NCBI RefSeq assembly: GCF_014648675.1
Contig: NZ_BMRO01000013.1
Location: 62,001-126,000, forward strand
Direction of reading: 5' to 3'
From: Actinomadura livida
GTDB lineage: Bacteria; Actinomycetota; Actinomycetes; Streptosporangiales; Streptosporangiaceae
Length of the DNA: 64,000 nt
In this document: piece by piece, positions 54,916-62,824 of the stretch
Numbering within the stretch: the first letter of the stretch is position 1
Layout of the letters: each line of letters opens with the position of its first letter
Translations under genes and position numbers: made by a program
Notes under the pieces: model-generated
What the model was told of the DNA's origin: nothing
Seen by the model: only the letters and a program-made list of their open reading frames with translations
The model's database searches: none

Positions 54916-55800
54916 TTGACTCCGCAGCACAACGGCGTCTATTCACCGGCCCTCCGCGTTCCGGACGCGCCGATCACGCTCTCGACCGCGTCGGTGTACC
55001 CGGAGAAGGTGCCGAGCGCGTTCGAGATCGCCGCGCTGCTGGGCTACGACGGCATCGAGGTGATGGTCTCCACGGACGCCTCGTCGCAGGACCTGAACGT
55101 CCTGCGCCGACTGTCGGACTACCACCAGATGCCCATCAAGTCGATCCACGCGCCCTGCCTGCTGCTCACGCAGCGGGTCTGGGGGCGCGAGCCCTGGGGC
55201 AAGCTCGTCCGCTCCAAGGAGGTCGCGGAGGAACTGGGCGCGGAGGTCGTGGTCGTCCACCCGCCGTTCCGGTGGCAGCGCGACTACGCCAAGGAGTTCG
55301 TCGACGGCCTCGCCCGCATGCAGGACGAGACGGACGTCCTGTTCGCCGTGGAGAACATGTTCCCGCTGAAGGCGCGCGGGGCCGAGGCGGGCATGTACCT
55401 GCCCGACTGGAACCCCGTCGACCAGGACTTCCCGTACGTCACCCTCGACCTGTCCCACACCGCCGTATCCGGCTCGGACCCCCTCGACATGGCCGGGAGC
55501 CTGGGTGACCGTCTGCGTCACATCCACCTGGCCGACGGCGTGGGCATCACCAACAAGGACGAGCACCTCGTGCCCGGCCGCGGGAACCAGCCGTGCGGCG
55601 TGATGCTGGAGAACCTCGCCGAGAGCGGTTTCCGCGGGCACATCGTCCTGGAGGTCAACACGCGCCGCGCGTCCAGCCGCGTGGAGCGGATGGAGGACCT
55701 CGCCGAGGCACTGGCCTTCGCCCGCCTGCACCTTGCCGCCGCCCCCCACACCTGGGAGGTGACCTCGGCGGGAGAGATCACCCGCCGGGGTGTGCGGTGA
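54916..55800 (+). CDS. Sugar phosphate isomerase/epimerase (TIM barrel)
   Basis: The 294-residue protein belongs to the xylose-isomerase-like TIM barrels: IHAPCLLLTQ, VVVHPPFRWQ, FAVENMFP, TLDLSHTAVSG, HIHLADGVG and VLEVN supply metal-binding histidines and acids in the usual order. The start is a TTG with GAGGAAG in front. The stop overlaps the tetR GTG by four bases, which couples the two. The substrate cannot be assigned; family members act on sugars, inositols or AP sites. Confidence 0.85.
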   Translation: MTPQHNGVYSPALRVPDAPITLSTASVYPEKVPSAFEIAALLGYDGIEVMVSTDASSQDLNVLRRLSDYHQMPIKSIHAPCLLLTQRVWGREPWGKLVRSKEVAEELGAEVVVVHPPFRWQRDYAKEFVDGLARMQDETDVLFAVENMFPLKARGAEAGMYLPDWNPVDQDFPYVTLDLSHTAVSGSDPLDMAGSLGDRLRHIHLADGVGITNKDEHLVPGRGNQPCGVMLENLAESGFRGHIVLEVNTRRASSRVERMEDLAEALAFARLHLAAAPHTWEVTSAGEITRRGVR

Positions 55801-56417
55801 CCGACGCGGCGCGCCCGCAAGACGGAGCCGTGCAGCGGCGGATGTCCCGGGGACCCGGGCGCCGGCCCGGCCCCACCGAGACCCGCGAGAAGATCCTCGC
55901 CGAGGCGCGCGCCCTGTTCGCCGAGAAGGGGTACGACGGCGCCTCGCTGCGCGCCATCGCCCGCGCCGCCGGGGTCGACCCCGCCCTCGTCCACCACTTC
56001 TTCGGCAACAAGGAGGGCGTGTTCGTCGAGGCGATGCGCTTCCCGGCCGACCCCGCCGTCGTGCTCCCGCGCATCCTGGGCGCCCCGAGGGAGCGGCTCG
56101 GGGAGACGATGGTCCGCGTCTTCCTGGAGATCTGGGGGGACGACGAGCGCCGCGCGCCGCTGCTGGCCATGCTGCGCTCGGCGATGACCAACGAGCGGGC
56201 GGCGGCGCTGCTGCGCGAGTTCGTCACGGCCGCCCTGCTCGGACGCGCCAAGGAGGCGACCGACGCGCCTCCGCTGGGCATCCAGGCGGCCGTCGGCCAG
56301 ATGATCGGCATCATGATCCTGCGCCATGTGGTGCGGATCGAGCCGCTGGCCTCCGCCTCCGAGGACGAGCTGGTCGAGCTGGTCGCCCCGACCCTCCAGC
56401 GGTACCTCGTGCCCTGA
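55797..56417 (+). CDS. TetR-family transcriptional regulator
   Basis: The 206-residue regulator has a typical N-terminal HTH (TREKILAEARALFAEKGYDG, SLRAIARAAGVDPALVHHFF) and a C-terminal ligand domain of the AefR/TetR_C_17 kind. It is coupled to the TIM-barrel gene and followed by an ABC-2 exporter with a separate promoter, so it may control that exporter. An ATG at 55842 is an alternative start that keeps the HTH intact. Confidence 0.92.
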   Translation: MTDAARPQDGAVQRRMSRGPGRRPGPTETREKILAEARALFAEKGYDGASLRAIARAAGVDPALVHHFFGNKEGVFVEAMRFPADPAVVLPRILGAPRERLGETMVRVFLEIWGDDERRAPLLAMLRSAMTNERAAALLREFVTAALLGRAKEATDAPPLGIQAAVGQMIGIMILRHVVRIEPLASASEDELVELVAPTLQRYLVP

Positions 56418-56451
56418 TCCGGGAAGCCTCCTTTCCCCTTGCCCGACGCCC

Positions 56452-56481
56452 TTGACCGGGCCCTGCGCGTCCGCATAAATT
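56452..56481 (+). promoter_or_regulatory. Promoter of the ABC-2 exporter operon (leaderless)
   Basis: TTGACC (56452-56457) is followed after 18 bases by TAAATT (56476-56481). The -10 ends six bases before the ATG, and there is no Shine-Dalgarno site, so translation probably begins at the 5' end. Confidence 0.6.
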
Positions 56482-56487
56482 CAACAC

Positions 56488-57219
56488 ATGATGAGTTATA
56501 GCTCGGCGGTGAGCGTGCGGGACCTGCGGGTCGTCCGCGGAGGCCGCGAGGTCCTGCACGGGATCACCTGCGACGTGCCGCGGGGCTCGGTCGTGGGACT
56601 GCTCGGCCCGAGCGGCTGCGGGAAGACCACGCTGATGAGGGCGCTGGTCGGCGTGCAGATCGTCAAGGGCGGCACGGTGACCGTCCTCGGCGAACCCGCC
56701 GGGTCGCCCGGCCTGCGGCGCCGCGTCGGGTACGCGACGCAGACGCCCGCCGTGTACGCCGACCTGACCGTCGCCGAGAACCTGCGCTACTTCGGCGCCG
56801 TCCTCGGCGCCCCCCGTACCGACGTGGACCGCGTCATCGACGAGGTGGGGCTCGGCACGAGCCGCGACCAGGTCACCGCGACGCTGTCCGGCGGCCAGCT
56901 CAGCCGCGCAAACCTCGCCGTCGCGCTGCTGGGCACGCCCGAGGTCCTCGTCCTGGACGAGCCGACCGTGGGCCTCGACCCGGTGCTGCGCCAGGAGCTG
57001 TGGGAACTGTTCCGCGGACTCGCCGAACAGGGCCGCACGCTCGTCGTGTCCAGCCACGTCATGGACGAGGCGGGCCGCACCGACCGGCTCCTGCTCATGC
57101 GCGAGGGCCGGATCCTCGCCGACGGCACACCGGACGGCCTGCGCTCCCGCACCGGCACGTCCGACCTGGAGCAGGCGTTCCTCCACCTGATCGCCGAGAA
57201 GGCCGGGAGCCCGACATGA
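56488..57219 (+). CDS. ABC-2 exporter ATP-binding protein
   Basis: The 243-residue ATPase has Walker A GPSGCGKTT, Q-loop ATQTPAVYADLT, signature LSGGQLSRA, Walker B VLVLDEPTVGLD and H-loop SSHVMDEA. It is of the DrrA/CcmA type that exports drugs or lipids. The start ATGATG offers two adjacent choices. The stop overlaps the permease ATG by four bases. Confidence 0.94.
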   Translation: MMSYSSAVSVRDLRVVRGGREVLHGITCDVPRGSVVGLLGPSGCGKTTLMRALVGVQIVKGGTVTVLGEPAGSPGLRRRVGYATQTPAVYADLTVAENLRYFGAVLGAPRTDVDRVIDEVGLGTSRDQVTATLSGGQLSRANLAVALLGTPEVLVLDEPTVGLDPVLRQELWELFRGLAEQGRTLVVSSHVMDEAGRTDRLLLMREGRILADGTPDGLRSRTGTSDLEQAFLHLIAEKAGSPT

Positions 57220-57950
57220 GCATCGCGATCACCCTCGCCACGATGCGCCGCATCCTGGCGCAGCTCAGGCACGACCACCGCACCCTCGCGCTGCTGATCG
57301 GCGTGCCGGCGCTGCTGATGATCCTGCTGCGCTACGTGTTCGACCAGCCGATGGTCTTCGACCGGATCGGGCCGATGCTGCTCGGCCTGTTCCCGTTCAC
57401 CGTCATGTTCGTCGTGACCAGCGTCGCCACGCTCCGGGAGCGGACGAGCGGCACCCTGGAACGGCTGATGACGATGCCGCTCGGCAGGCTCGACCTCCTG
57501 CTCGGCTACGCGCTCGCCTTCGGGGTGATCGCGCTGGTCCAGGTGGGCGTCGTCCTGCTGATCTCGCTGACCTGGCTCGGCCTCGACCTGAGCGGCTCGC
57601 TCGGCTCCCTGGTCCTCGTCGCCGTCCTGGACGCGCTGCTCGGCATGTCCCTCGGCCTGTTCGCCAGCGCGTTCGCCCGGACGGAGTTCCAGGCCGTGCA
57701 GTTCATGCCCGCCTTCGTCCTGCCGCAGCTCCTGCTCTGCGGACTGATCATCCCGCGCGACGACATGGCCACCTGGCTGCAGGTGATCTCGGACGTCCTG
57801 CCGCTCTCCTACGCGGTCGAAGGCATGCAGGAGATCAGCACCCGCACCGACTTCACCCCCACCCTGGCCCTCGACGTAGCGGTAATAGCCGCCTTCACAG
57901 TCGTAGCCCTGCTCCTGGGCGCGGTGACCTTGCGCCGCAGAACCGCGTAG
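57216..57950 (+). CDS. ABC-2 type permease
   Basis: The 244-residue protein has six hydrophobic segments, including ALLIGVPALLMILLRYVF and LDALLGMSLGLFASAFARTE, the latter being the ABC-2 signature. It partners with the upstream ATPase. The TetR regulator just upstream suggests a drug-inducible efflux pump. A very strong palindrome follows 24 bases after the stop. Confidence 0.93.
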   Translation: MSIAITLATMRRILAQLRHDHRTLALLIGVPALLMILLRYVFDQPMVFDRIGPMLLGLFPFTVMFVVTSVATLRERTSGTLERLMTMPLGRLDLLLGYALAFGVIALVQVGVVLLISLTWLGLDLSGSLGSLVLVAVLDALLGMSLGLFASAFARTEFQAVQFMPAFVLPQLLLCGLIIPRDDMATWLQVISDVLPLSYAVEGMQEISTRTDFTPTLALDVAVIAAFTVVALLLGAVTLRRRTA

Positions 57951-57974
57951 TGCGTGCCGCCAGGCCGAAGAAAC

Positions 57975-58038
57975 CGTTGACTTGCGGCGTGTTGTTGTTA
58001 TCCGGCGCGCCATAACAACAACACGCCGCAAGTCAACG
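57975..58038. repeat. 27-bp perfect inverted repeat with 10-base loop
   Basis: Arms 57975-58001 and 58012-58038 are perfectly complementary over 27 bp. The loop is CCGGCGCGCC, itself containing the palindrome GGCGCGCC. It could terminate the exporter operon, but it has no T-tract and is longer than every other terminator in the window. Confidence 0.85.
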
Positions 58039-58062
58039 AATCCGGCAGTTTCGGGGACCCTT

Positions 58063-58096
58063 GGGGGTGGGGGTCGGTTTACATGGGGGGTGGGGG
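58063..58096 (+). other. G-quadruplex-like sequence
   Basis: Runs of 5, 5, 6 and 5 G (58063-58067, 58069-58073, 58085-58090, 58092-58096) are separated by loops of 1, 11 and 1 bases. This fits a four-tetrad or larger quadruplex on the + strand, 68 bases upstream of the LCP gene. Confidence 0.6.
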
Positions 58097-58164
58097 TCGC
58101 CTGAATCGGACACCTGGTTCTAAGTGGGCCATCGTGCTCGGATCGGACTGGTAGCTTCGGCGCC

Positions 58165-59352
58165 ATGACCGCGCGAGATCTTCCTGGTACGCCCGTTTCG
58201 CCGCCGTCCGGTGAGGCCGCGGGGCCGGGGGCGGGGGCCGATCGACCTCAGCCTCCGCAGGCGCCGGACGGGGTTCCGGGGCCGAAGGGGGAGACCGAGA
58301 ACGCGTTCTGGGGCGGGTCGGACGGCGACGGGCCGGCCGGGCGCAAGCGCCGGTGGCCGCGGGTCCTGATCGCGATCGGGGTGTTCGCCGCGCTGGTCGT
58401 CGCGGGGATCGGCGGTCTGGCGTGGCAGCGGCAGTCGTCCTACAACGGCAACATCGACCGCATCGAAGGCGTCATGCCGGAGAAGGGGTCCGCGCGGCCG
58501 GGGCCGAACGTGAAGGGCACCGAGAACTGGCTGCTCGTCGGGTCGGACTCCCGGGAGCAGAACACCACCGGCGCGGGCGGCCGGGGCTGGAAGCCCGGCC
58601 AGCAGCGCACCGACACGATCATGCTGCTGCACCTGCCGGCGGACCGGAAGAAGGCGTACGTCGTCTCGTTCCCGCGCGACGCGTGGGTCGAGGTCCCCGG
58701 CTACGGCAACCAGAAGATCAACGCGGCGTTCTCCTACGGCGGGCCGACGCTGCTGATCGAGACCGTCGAGAACCTCACCGGCATCCGGATCGACCACTAC
58801 GGCGCCATCGACTTCGAGGGCTTCAAGTCGATGACGGACGCGCTCGGCGGCGTCACCGTCAACATCAAGCAGACGGTGTACGACCCGGCCCGCAAGAAGC
58901 AGTGGGCGGCGGGCAAGCAGAAGCTCAACGGCGAGGACGCGCTGCTGTTCGTCCGGCAGCGGTACAACCTGCCGAACGGCGACTTCGACCGGATCAAGCG
59001 GCAGCAGCAGTTCCTCGGCGCCCTCGCCAAGCAGGCCGCGGACCGCGGGACGCTCACCAACCCGCTGAAGCTCGACCGGTTCCTGTCCGCGCTCACCAAG
59101 TCGATCAGCGTGGACGAGGGCGTGTCGGCGGGCGACCTCCGCTCGCTCGCGCTGAGCATGCGCAGCGTCCGGGCGTCGGACGTGATGTTCATGACGACCC
59201 CGCACAAGGGCACCGGCAGCCGCGCCAGGCAGAGCGTGGTCTTCCTGGACCCGGCCAAGTCGAAGCAGCTGTTCAACGCCGTGAAGACCGCCCACATGGC
59301 CGAGTACGTCAGCCAGCACGGCGGCGCCGGCGGCCTGGGCAGCGTGTCGTGA
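58165..59352 (+). CDS. LytR-CpsA-Psr (LCP) family cell-wall ligase
   Basis: LCP enzymes attach wall teichoic acids, arabinogalactan-like or capsular polymers to peptidoglycan. The 395-residue protein has a disordered cytoplasmic N-terminus to about 60, one transmembrane helix near 66-87, and an LCP domain: LLVGSDSRE, RTDTIMLLHL, VVSFPRDAWVEV, KINAAFSYGG and LLFVRQRYNLPNGDFDRIKR, with the arginines and aspartates that bind polyprenyl phosphate. It lacks the C-terminal LytR_C domain. Confidence 0.93.
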   Translation: MTARDLPGTPVSPPSGEAAGPGAGADRPQPPQAPDGVPGPKGETENAFWGGSDGDGPAGRKRRWPRVLIAIGVFAALVVAGIGGLAWQRQSSYNGNIDRIEGVMPEKGSARPGPNVKGTENWLLVGSDSREQNTTGAGGRGWKPGQQRTDTIMLLHLPADRKKAYVVSFPRDAWVEVPGYGNQKINAAFSYGGPTLLIETVENLTGIRIDHYGAIDFEGFKSMTDALGGVTVNIKQTVYDPARKKQWAAGKQKLNGEDALLFVRQRYNLPNGDFDRIKRQQQFLGALAKQAADRGTLTNPLKLDRFLSALTKSISVDEGVSAGDLRSLALSMRSVRASDVMFMTTPHKGTGSRARQSVVFLDPAKSKQLFNAVKTAHMAEYVSQHGGAGGLGSVS

Positions 59353-59414
59353 TCGCCCGCCCCGGGCGGGCATAACCTTGACGGAGTCGGCAGGTCCACC
59401 GAGGGGTTCGCACA

Positions 59415-60335
59415 GTGCTTCGTCAGGCGTTGCTCGTCGCGTCGCGCAGTGACGGCGTGCGCAGGGTCTTGGAGACCGCGCCGTTCAGCAGCGACATGGT
59501 CCGCAGGTTCATCGCGGGAGAGACCATCGAGGACGCGGCACGCGTCACCGGTGAGCTCACCGGCGAAGGGCTGCTCGTCACCCTGGACGTCCTCGGCGAG
59601 GACACCCACGGCAAAGGGCGGGCCGAAGAGAACACCCAGCACTACATCGAGCTGCTGGAGCGCATAGGCGCCGCCGGTCTCGGGACGCGTGCCGAGGTGT
59701 CGGTGAAGCTGTCCGCCATGGGGCAGACGTTCGACGAGGACCTCGCCCTGAACAACGCGTACCGGATCTGCGACGCCGCGCGTTCCGCCGGTACGACGGT
59801 GACTCTCGACATGGAAGAGCACACGACGGTCGACTCGACCCTGAGGATCGTCCACCAACTACGACGCGACTTCCCTGACGTGGGGGTCGTCATCCAGGCG
59901 TACCTGCGTCGGGCCGAAGAGCACTGCGCGGAACTCGCCTACGAGGGTTCGCGCGTCCGGCTCTGCAAGGGCGCCTATGCCGCCCCCTCGGCGGTGGCCT
60001 TCACCGACAAGGAAGAAGTCGACAAGTCGTTCGTGCGATGCATGAAGGTCCTGATGGCCGGCAGGGGCTACCCGATGCTCGCCACGCACGACCCGCGGCT
60101 GATCGAGATCGCGGGCGCCCTGGCCGTGCTGCACGACCGGGACGCGGACTCCTTCGAGTACCAGATGCTCTACGGGATCCGCCCGCAGGAGCAGCGGCGG
60201 CTCGCGGCGCAGGGCGCGCAGGTCCGGGTGTACGTCGCGTACGGGCGGGAGTGGTACCCGTACTTCATGCGCCGGCTCGCGGAACGGCCCGCCAACCTCC
60301 GGTTCTTCATGCGCTCCCTGGCGGGGCGGGCCTAG
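59415..60335 (+). CDS. Proline dehydrogenase
   Basis: This FAD enzyme oxidises proline to pyrroline-5-carboxylate. The 306-residue monofunctional form shows the PRODH barrel: VSVKLSAMGQ, LDMEEHTTVDSTL, VIQAYLRRAE, VRLCKGAY, MLATHDP, FEYQMLYGIR and VYVAYGREWYPYFMRRLAERP, with the substrate-binding RR near the end. GAGGGG supports the GTG. proC, which runs the reverse reduction, follows after 57 bases on the same strand. Confidence 0.95.
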   Translation: MLRQALLVASRSDGVRRVLETAPFSSDMVRRFIAGETIEDAARVTGELTGEGLLVTLDVLGEDTHGKGRAEENTQHYIELLERIGAAGLGTRAEVSVKLSAMGQTFDEDLALNNAYRICDAARSAGTTVTLDMEEHTTVDSTLRIVHQLRRDFPDVGVVIQAYLRRAEEHCAELAYEGSRVRLCKGAYAAPSAVAFTDKEEVDKSFVRCMKVLMAGRGYPMLATHDPRLIEIAGALAVLHDRDADSFEYQMLYGIRPQEQRRLAAQGAQVRVYVAYGREWYPYFMRRLAERPANLRFFMRSLAGRA

Positions 60336-60392
60336 ACCCCGCCCGCCTATAGGCTGGACCGGTCGTCAGAAACCCCACGTCAAGGTGTATCG

Positions 60393-61187
60393 ATGATCGC
60401 GATTCTGGGTGCCGGGAAGATGGGCGAGGCGCTGCTGTCCGGGGTCCTCCGGGCCGGCCGCCGCCCGTCCGAGCTGATGGCCACCGTGCGCCGGGAGGAG
60501 CGCGGGGCGCTGCTGCGCGAGCGGTACGGCATCGAGATCGTGCCGAACGCCGAGGCCGCCGCCAGGGCCGAGACGCTGATCCTCGCGGTCAAGCCGCAGG
60601 ACATGGGCGTCCTGCTGGACGAGGTCGGCCCGAAGGTCCCGCCCGGCCGGCTGGTGATCTCGATGGCGGCGGGCATCACGACCGGGTTCCTCCAGGAGCG
60701 GCTGCCGGAGGGCGTGCCGGTCGTCCGCGTCATGTCGAACACGCCCGTCCTCGTGGACGAGGCGATGAGCGTGATCTCGCCCGGGTCGCACGCGGGCGAG
60801 GAGCACCTCAAGCTCGCCGAGGAGTTGCTGGCCCCGGTCGGCAAGGTGCTGCGCATCCCCGAGTCGCTCCAGGACGGCGCGACGGCCCTGTCCGGCAGCG
60901 GCCCCGCGTACTTCTACTACCTGGTCGAGGCGATGGTGGACGCGGGCATCCTGCTCGGCATGCCCCGCGCCGCCGCCCTGGAGATGGTCATCCAGTCGGC
61001 CGTGGGCGCCGCCGTCATGCTCCGCGACTCCGGCGAGCACCCGGTGCTGCTGCGCGAGGCCGTCACGTCCCCCGGCGGGACGACGATCTCGGCGATCCGC
61101 GAGCTGGAGCGGCACGGCGTCCGCGCGGCCGTGCTGGAGGCGATCGAGGCCGCCCGCAACCGGGGACGCGAGCTGGCCGGCGGCTGA
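60393..61187 (+). CDS. proC: Pyrroline-5-carboxylate reductase
   Basis: This NADPH enzyme makes proline from pyrroline-5-carboxylate. The Rossmann motif ILGAGKMGEALLSG is at residues 3-16, and the C-terminal signature near 230 reads REAVTSPGGTTISAI. The DGATALSGSGPAYFYYLVEA helix is conserved. The 264 residues are normal. A weak AAGG site precedes the ATG. Next to proline dehydrogenase it forms a possible proline cycle. Confidence 0.96.
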   Translation: MIAILGAGKMGEALLSGVLRAGRRPSELMATVRREERGALLRERYGIEIVPNAEAAARAETLILAVKPQDMGVLLDEVGPKVPPGRLVISMAAGITTGFLQERLPEGVPVVRVMSNTPVLVDEAMSVISPGSHAGEEHLKLAEELLAPVGKVLRIPESLQDGATALSGSGPAYFYYLVEAMVDAGILLGMPRAAALEMVIQSAVGAAVMLRDSGEHPVLLREAVTSPGGTTISAIRELERHGVRAAVLEAIEAARNRGRELAGG

Positions 61188-61254
61188 CCGGCCCGGCGGA
61201 AAAGTTCATCTTTGAACATTGAGCCGATCCGGGCGTTCGTTCGTGAGTAGGTAC

Positions 61255-61689
61255 ATGGGACTCATACTGCGCCTCCTCGTCGCCGCCGGACTCGCCGCCG
61301 ACGCCTACGTGCACTGGGCCTTCGCGCCCGACATGGCCTTCGTCCAGGGCGGGGCCATCGGGGGAGACGCGCTCTTCCGCGTGCAGGCCGCGGTCGCCGC
61401 CGCCGTCGCAGTCCTGGTCCTCGTCCGCGCGGCCCGCTGGACGTACGCGCTGGCCTTCGTCGTCGCGGCCAGCGCGGTCGGCGCGCTCGTCCTCTACTAC
61501 TACGCCGACCTGGGCGCGCTCGGCCCGCTGCCCGACATGCACGAGCCCGTCTGGTACGCCGAGAAGACGGTCAGCCTCGTCGGGGAGGGCGTCGCCGCGC
61601 TCGCCGCCCTGGCCGGCTTCTTCGTCGCCGGCCGCAAGGGGGGCGCGAGCGACGAGGTTCCCGCCGCCGAGCCCGCCGGCCGCGTCTGA
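61255..61689 (+). CDS. Small membrane protein
   Basis: This 144-residue protein has four predicted transmembrane helices, near residues 2-24, 42-60, 64-86 and 108-130, and a polar Ala/Pro-rich tail. I do not recognise the family; it resembles DoxX-like or DUF4383-type small membrane proteins only in layout. GTG at 61243 and TTG at 61219 are alternative starts. GTTCA-TCTT-TGAAC (61205-61218), a short palindrome, lies just upstream. Confidence 0.75.
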   Translation: MGLILRLLVAAGLAADAYVHWAFAPDMAFVQGGAIGGDALFRVQAAVAAAVAVLVLVRAARWTYALAFVVAASAVGALVLYYYADLGALGPLPDMHEPVWYAEKTVSLVGEGVAALAALAGFFVAGRKGGASDEVPAAEPAGRV

Positions 61690-61691
61690 GC

Positions 61692-62669
61692 TCAGGCGGC
61701 TTCGGAGCGTTCCGGGACGGCGGGTGCCGTCACGGAGCGGATGAAGCGGGCCGTGTCGCGCATGGCGGCGGCCGCCTCCGGGAGCACGCGGTTCAGAATT
61801 TGGAAGACGTGCATCTGGCCCTTCCAGACCTGGAGCTCGCAGTCCGCGCCCGCACTGGTCAGGGCCTCCGCGAGGGCCTCGGCCTCGGGGCGCAGCACCT
61901 CGTCGCCGCCGACCTGGATGAAGACGGGCGGGACGTCCGTCCACGCGCAGGTGAGCAGGGCCAGCCGCGGGTCGTCGAATCCGGCCGGCCCCACCACCAG
62001 GCGCGCGACCCGCTGCGCCGAGACGGCGCTGATGTACGGGTCGCGGGCGCCGCGCTGCGCGCGGAGGGAGAGTTCGCAGGTCAGGTCGACCCAGGGAGAG
62101 AAGAGCACAAGCCCGGCCGGGCTCGGCAGCCCCTGCCGGCAGATCTCGCCCGCGAGCGCCGTCGCGAGGTGCCCGCCGGCCGAGTCGCCCGCGAGGACGA
62201 TGCCCGACGCGGGCACGCCGCGCGCCAGGAGCCAGCGGTAGGCGGCGACGGCGTCCTCCAGCGGCGCGGGGAACGGGTGCTCGGGCGCGAGGCGGTACCG
62301 CGGGGCCAGGACGGGCAGCCCGGTGTCGAGGGCGAGCCGCGACGTGATCGGCCGGTGCGTGCGCGGCGAGCAGACCACGTAGCCGCCGCCGTGCAGGTAG
62401 AGAACCGCGCCTTCGGAGGTTCCCTCGGCGTCGCGGGAGACGACCCACTCGCCGGTGACGGGGCGCTCGTCCCGGCCGGTCTCCAGCTGCGGGTCGTTCA
62501 GCGGCAGCACGCGCACGCGTGAGCCGGGCCGTATCAGCAGCGACGCCGCGTCCACGGTCGAGCGCGCGGTGCGGATGCCGCCGGGATGGCCGGGGATGCG
62601 GTGCAGGATCGGGCGTACGCCCAGGCGGAGCACGTTGCTGATCGCGCGGCTGCGGACGCTCTGATCCAT
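61692..62669 (-). CDS. Alpha/beta hydrolase of the hormone-sensitive-lipase family
   Basis: The 325-residue esterase has the HGGG oxyanion motif (LYLHGGGYVV), nucleophile serine in GDSAGG, aspartate in VGGDEVLRPE and histidine in GQMHVFQ. The family hydrolyses short acyl esters. The ATG at 62669 is preferred because a -10-like TATTTA (minus strand, 62687-62692) lies just upstream; ATG at 62714 is an alternative. It converges on the small membrane gene, with two bases between the stops. Confidence 0.92.
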   Translation of the reverse strand: MDQSVRSRAISNVLRLGVRPILHRIPGHPGGIRTARSTVDAASLLIRPGSRVRVLPLNDPQLETGRDERPVTGEWVVSRDAEGTSEGAVLYLHGGGYVVCSPRTHRPITSRLALDTGLPVLAPRYRLAPEHPFPAPLEDAVAAYRWLLARGVPASGIVLAGDSAGGHLATALAGEICRQGLPSPAGLVLFSPWVDLTCELSLRAQRGARDPYISAVSAQRVARLVVGPAGFDDPRLALLTCAWTDVPPVFIQVGGDEVLRPEAEALAEALTSAGADCELQVWKGQMHVFQILNRVLPEAAAAMRDTARFIRSVTAPAVPERSEAA

Positions 62670-62824
62670 CTGCGTTCCATCCGTAAGTAAATACTGTCTT
62701 ATCGGTATGCCCATTTCCGGTCTGTAATTCACGTCACAGGTTCGTCGCGGGCGCGCCCGCCCCGTCGGCCTCCGTGCCGGCGGCTGTGAGCCAGGCCACG
62801 TGACCGAGGCGATACCGTGAGGTC

